Shown here piece by piece: positions 6,548 to 8,977 of a stretch of 8,977 nt of DNA (positions are counted from its first letter, which is position 1; each line of letters opens with the position of its first letter). A program made the position numbers and the translations under genes. The notes beneath the pieces are model-generated. The model made no database searches and had not been told where the DNA came from. It was given only the letters and a program-made list of their open reading frames with translations. This DNA is from Pseudomonadota bacterium (lineage in GTDB: Bacteria; Pseudomonadota; Alphaproteobacteria; Acetobacterales; Acetobacteraceae): positions 1 through 8,977 of the forward strand of contig JAEWCI010000431.1 in the NCBI GenBank assembly GCA_023390705.1, read 5' to 3'.

Positions 6548-7404
6548 GCGCCGTCCCCGTTCTCCTCATCCACCCCGCCGAGTTCCGGCGCGGCCATGCG
6601 GCCGGGGCGCACCAATTCCCGCTTGCGGCTGGTATCGCGGATGAAGGCGATCACCTCCTGCACCAGCGGTTCGGCGCCGTAGCGCGTCTCGGCCTCGGCC
6701 AGCCGGGCGGCGAATTCGCCGGGGTCCTTGAACAGCAGCCGGTTGGCCAGCCGCAGGGTACGCATCTGCTCCCGCATCACGCCGCGGCGGCGCAGCCCGA
6801 TCATGTTGAAGCCGACCAGCCGCGCCGGCAGGCCGAAGACATAGCCGAAGGGCGGCACGTCGTTGGTGACACCGGCCAGGCCGCTGACCATGGCCAGCCG
6901 GCCGATCCGCACCGTCTGGTGCACCGCTGCGCCGCCGCCGACGAAGGCGTTGTCGCCGACGCGCACATGCCCGCCCAGCATGACGTTGTTCGCCAGGATG
7001 ACGCCCTCGCCCACCTGGCAGTCATGCGCGACATGCGCCATGGCCATCAGCATGCAGCCGGCGCCAACCCGGGTGGTGCCGTCGCCGCCGATACTGGCGC
7101 GGTGGATGGTCGAGCCCTCCCGCACCACCGTGCCGGCACCGACCTCGCAGCCCGTCGGCTCATCGCGGTATTTCAGGTCCTGCGGCGGGGTGCCGATGCA
7201 GGCGAAGGGGAAGACGCGCACGCCCGCGCCGAGCCGCGTTGCCCCATCCAGCACGACATGGGAAACCAGTTCCACCCCTTCCTCGAGCACCACTTCAGGC
7301 CCGACGGTGCAGCCCGGGCCGATGCGGCAGCCAGCGCCGATGCGCGCGCCTTCCGCGATGCTGGCGCTCGCCGCGATGACGGCGCCCGGATGAATCAGGC
7401 TCAA
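6544..7404 (-). CDS. lpxA: Acyl-ACP:UDP-N-acetylglucosamine O-acyltransferase LpxA
   Basis: A 286-residue left-handed beta-helix acyltransferase that adds a 3-hydroxyacyl chain to UDP-GlcNAc, the first step of lipid A synthesis. The N-terminal two thirds are hexapeptide repeats (VGPGC, IGAGC types). The catalytic region reads AHVAHDCQVGEG with H127 matching E. coli H125 and H124 matching H122. TIHRASIGGDGTT, VHQTVRIG and FNMIGLRRRG are also diagnostic. G175 occupies the position of the E. coli chain-length ruler G173, which favours a long acyl chain. The start is a TTG at 7404, four nt after the fabZ stop: an in-frame TGA at 7423-7425 excludes anything further upstream, and the next residues SLIHPGAVI match the normal LpxA beginning. 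No good Shine-Dalgarno sequence is seen, so coupling to fabZ is likely. The acidic C-terminal tail makes it slightly longer than the 262-residue E. coli protein. Confidence 0.97.
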   Translation of the reverse strand: MSLIHPGAVIAASASIAEGARIGAGCRIGPGCTVGPEVVLEEGVELVSHVVLDGATRLGAGVRVFPFACIGTPPQDLKYRDEPTGCEVGAGTVVREGSTIHRASIGGDGTTRVGAGCMLMAMAHVAHDCQVGEGVILANNVMLGGHVRVGDNAFVGGGAAVHQTVRIGRLAMVSGLAGVTNDVPPFGYVFGLPARLVGFNMIGLRRRGVMREQMRTLRLANRLLFKDPGEFAARLAEAETRYGAEPLVQEVIAFIRDTSRKRELVRPGRMAAPELGGVDEENGDGA

Positions 7405-7408
7405 GGGC

Positions 7409-7891
7409 TCAGCGGTCCATGATCATGGCAGCGTAGGTGGCTTCCGCCACCACCTTGCCATCGACCTTGGCTTCGGCAGCAAATTTCCAGATGGTGCCGC
7501 GCTGGCGTTCCTTCACGACATGCACGCGCATCTGGTCGCCCGGCACCACCGGCTTGCGGAATTTGGCATTCTCCACGGTCATGAAATAGACCAGCTTGCC
7601 GCGCGCATCCGGGCCCAGTGATTCCACCACCAGTACCGCCGCGGTCTGCGCCATGCTCTCGATGATGAGCACGCCCGGCATGACCGGGTGTTCGGGGAAA
7701 TGGCCCTGGAAGAAGTTCTCGTTGATGGTGACGTTCTTGATACCGATGGCGGAGACGTTCCTCACCACCTCAACCACCCGGTCCACCATCAGGAAGGGGT
7801 AGCGATGCGGGATGGCGCGCATGATCTGCGCGATATCGAAAGTCTCCACCGTACCGGCCGGCGCCGTATCCCGCTGCTCGGTCGCTTCCAT
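7409..7891 (-). CDS. fabZ: 3-hydroxyacyl-ACP dehydratase FabZ
   Basis: A 160-residue hot-dog-fold dehydratase of type II fatty acid synthesis; it removes water from 3-hydroxyacyl-ACP and so draws on the same pool used by LpxA and LpxD. The substrate motif IPHRYPFLMVDRV (27-39) and the active-site helix FFQGHFPEHPVMPGVLIIESMAQ (60-82) are intact, with catalytic H64 and E78 matching E. coli H54 and E68. The N-terminus is about ten residues longer than in E. coli. The ATG at 7891 follows TAAGGACA, in which the lpxD stop codon overlaps the ribosome binding site; the intergenic gap is 5 nt. Placement between lpxD and lpxA is the standard proteobacterial order. Confidence 0.98.
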   Translation of the reverse strand: MEATEQRDTAPAGTVETFDIAQIMRAIPHRYPFLMVDRVVEVVRNVSAIGIKNVTINENFFQGHFPEHPVMPGVLIIESMAQTAAVLVVESLGPDARGKLVYFMTVENAKFRKPVVPGDQMRVHVVKERQRGTIWKFAAEAKVDGKVVAEATYAAMIMDR

Positions 7892-7896
7892 TGTCC

Positions 7897-8925
7897 TTAG
7901 CCTGCCTTGCCTGCGCCCTGTCCCAGTTTCCTCAACCGGGCGATCGCGCGCCAGAATTCCCGCACTGGCCAGGCGGGGCTGCCCACCACGTCCGTGCCCG
8001 CCGGAACATCGTTCATCACCCCGGCCTGGGCGCCGACCCGCGCCCTGGCGCCGATCCGCAGATGGCCGGTGAGGCCCGCCTGCGCCGCGATGACCACGAA
8101 ATCCTCAAGCGTCGTGGAGCCGGAAATACCCGACTGCGCCACGAATACACAGCCCCGTCCGGCGCGCACGTTGTGCCCGATCTGCACCAGGTTGTCGAGC
8201 CGCGCGCCAGGGCCGATCACGGTATCGCCCTGGCTTCCGCGGTCCAGGCAGGCATTGGCGCCGACCTCCACCCCATCCCCCAGCAGCACCCGGCCGAGCT
8301 GCGGCATGGTTTCGAAACGGCCTTCCGGCGTGGGGGCGAAGCCGAAACCCTCCTGCCCTACCCGGGCGCCCGGATGCAGGACCACCCCCTGCCCGGCCAC
8401 TGCATGGCTGATGCTGGCATGGGCATGGATATGGCAGCCCGCCCCCAACTCGACCCCTGGCCCGATCACGGCATGCGGCCCGATGATGCAGCCCGCGCCG
8501 AGCCGGGCAGCAGCGCCGATCACCGCATAGGGACCGATCTCGCAATCCTCCGGCACGACGGCATCATCGGCTACCACCGCGCTGGGGTGGCGCCCCGGGA
8601 CCGGCGCCGGAGGGGGGTGGAACAGCCGCGCGACCCGGGCAAAGCCGAGATAGGGCGCCGGCGAGACGATGGCGACACAGCCTTCCGGCACCTGGCCGGC
8701 CAGTTCAGCCGCCAGTACCACCGCGCCGGCACGGCTCTGCCGCAGCGCCGGCAGATAACGCTTGTTGTCGAGGAAGCTCACTTCCTCCGGCCCGGCATTC
8801 TGCAACGGCGCTACGCCGCTGAAACACCGCGCCGGGTCGCCTGCGGCCGTACCGCCTGCCGCCGCGGCAATGGCGGAGAGCGGCTGCGGCCCGGCGCAAG
8901 GGAAGAAGCGCGGATCCGCCGCCAT
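7897..8925 (-). CDS. lpxD: UDP-3-O-acylglucosamine N-acyltransferase LpxD
   Basis: A 342-residue acyltransferase that adds the second 3-hydroxyacyl chain, on nitrogen, in the third step of lipid A synthesis. The N-terminal uridine-binding domain (about 1-110) includes FSGVAPLQNAGPEEVSFLDN and AIVSPAPYLGFARVARLF. From about 113 the hexapeptide-repeat beta-helix follows (ADDAVVPEDCEIGPYAVIG and onward), with VGQEGFGFAP (189-198), LDRGSQGDTVIG (227-238) and the active-site block NLVQIGHNVRAG; H251 corresponds to the catalytic H239 of E. coli. VAQSGISGSTTL and GVMNDVPAGTDVVGSPA are also typical. The C-terminal helix (REFWRAIARLRKL) fits ACP binding. The ATG at 8925 follows GGGAGGAG, 19 nt after the upstream stop codon. 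Length matches the family. Confidence 0.97.
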   Translation of the reverse strand: MAADPRFFPCAGPQPLSAIAAAAGGTAAGDPARCFSGVAPLQNAGPEEVSFLDNKRYLPALRQSRAGAVVLAAELAGQVPEGCVAIVSPAPYLGFARVARLFHPPPAPVPGRHPSAVVADDAVVPEDCEIGPYAVIGAAARLGAGCIIGPHAVIGPGVELGAGCHIHAHASISHAVAGQGVVLHPGARVGQEGFGFAPTPEGRFETMPQLGRVLLGDGVEVGANACLDRGSQGDTVIGPGARLDNLVQIGHNVRAGRGCVFVAQSGISGSTTLEDFVVIAAQAGLTGHLRIGARARVGAQAGVMNDVPAGTDVVGSPAWPVREFWRAIARLRKLGQGAGKAG

Positions 8926-8944
8926 GGTCTCCTCCCTTCGCGGT

Positions 8945-8977
8945 TTAGCGCCGCTGGCCCTGCGTCTGGCCCTGTGC
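8945..8977 (-). CDS. Last ten codons of an upstream gene, probably ompH/skp-like
   Basis: Reading in from the right edge on the minus strand, ten sense codons give AQGQTQGQRR, followed by TAA at 8945-8947. The stop is 19 nt upstream of lpxD. In proteobacteria the gene directly before lpxD is usually ompH/skp, a periplasmic chaperone often with a low-complexity Gln/Ala-rich tail in alphaproteobacteria. The identity rests on position and tail composition only; the coding part is too short for homology. The tail includes the DNA repeat CAGGGCCAG twice, 12 nt apart. Confidence 0.5.
   Translation of the reverse strand, partial: AQGQTQGQRR

Noticed and set aside
5457..6644. Plus-strand open frame (395 codons) across gloA and lpxI
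   Set aside because: Ser/Pro/Arg-rich shadow of two conserved minus-strand genes.

Overview
The window is high-GC, densely coded DNA that reads as an alphaproteobacterium, most likely a member of Acetobacteraceae (Roseomonas-like). This is inference from three things: the gene order ompH-like / lpxD / fabZ / lpxA / lpxI, the use of LpxI rather than LpxH, and an orphan Bug/TctC-type binding protein next to AtuA-family genes. No 16S or other taxonomic marker is present.

Left part, about 1-2000, minus strand. The window opens inside a YcjX-like P-loop gene that runs off the left edge (N-terminal 235 residues visible). A 268-bp gene-free stretch (706-973) follows, carrying two imperfect 60-bp tandem repeats with a shared 14-bp core and a GC-rich hairpin. 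Next is a complete tripartite tricarboxylate transporter (TTT) substrate-binding protein of the Bug/TctC family, exported by a signal peptide. No TctA/TctB membrane partner is in the window.

Middle part, 2067-5170, plus strand. A three-gene unit diverges from the tctC-like gene across a 118-bp intergenic region: an NtaA/SnaA/DszA-family FMN-dependent monooxygenase, an AtuA-family (DUF1446) protein and a small DUF4387 protein. Spacing (29 and 3 nt) indicates one operon. Together with the binding protein it looks like a small uptake-and-degradation module for an organic acid-like compound of unknown identity.

Junction, 5171-5297. The catabolic operon converges with the lipid A operon. The gap holds a small hairpin and a 71-bp REP-like element made of two self-complementary arms that also pair with each other.

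Right part, 5298-8977, minus strand. This is a compact envelope-biogenesis operon, in transcription order the last codons of an ompH/skp-like gene, lpxD, fabZ, lpxA, lpxI and gloA. LpxA and LpxD catalyse the two acyl transfers of early lipid A synthesis, FabZ supplies elongating 3-hydroxyacyl chains to fatty acid synthesis (competing with LpxA/LpxD for 3-hydroxyacyl-ACP), and LpxI hydrolyses UDP-2,3-diacylglucosamine to lipid X. The genes are separated by 4-5 nt or overlap, with TTG (lpxA) and GTG (lpxI) starts, so translational coupling is likely. The usual next gene, lpxB, is absent from this position; gloA (glyoxalase I) overlaps the lpxI end by 25 nt instead.

I found no CRISPR array, tRNA, rRNA, transposase or clear undescribed defence-type system. 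The least characterised part is the monooxygenase / AtuA / DUF4387 module with its divergent orphan binding protein.
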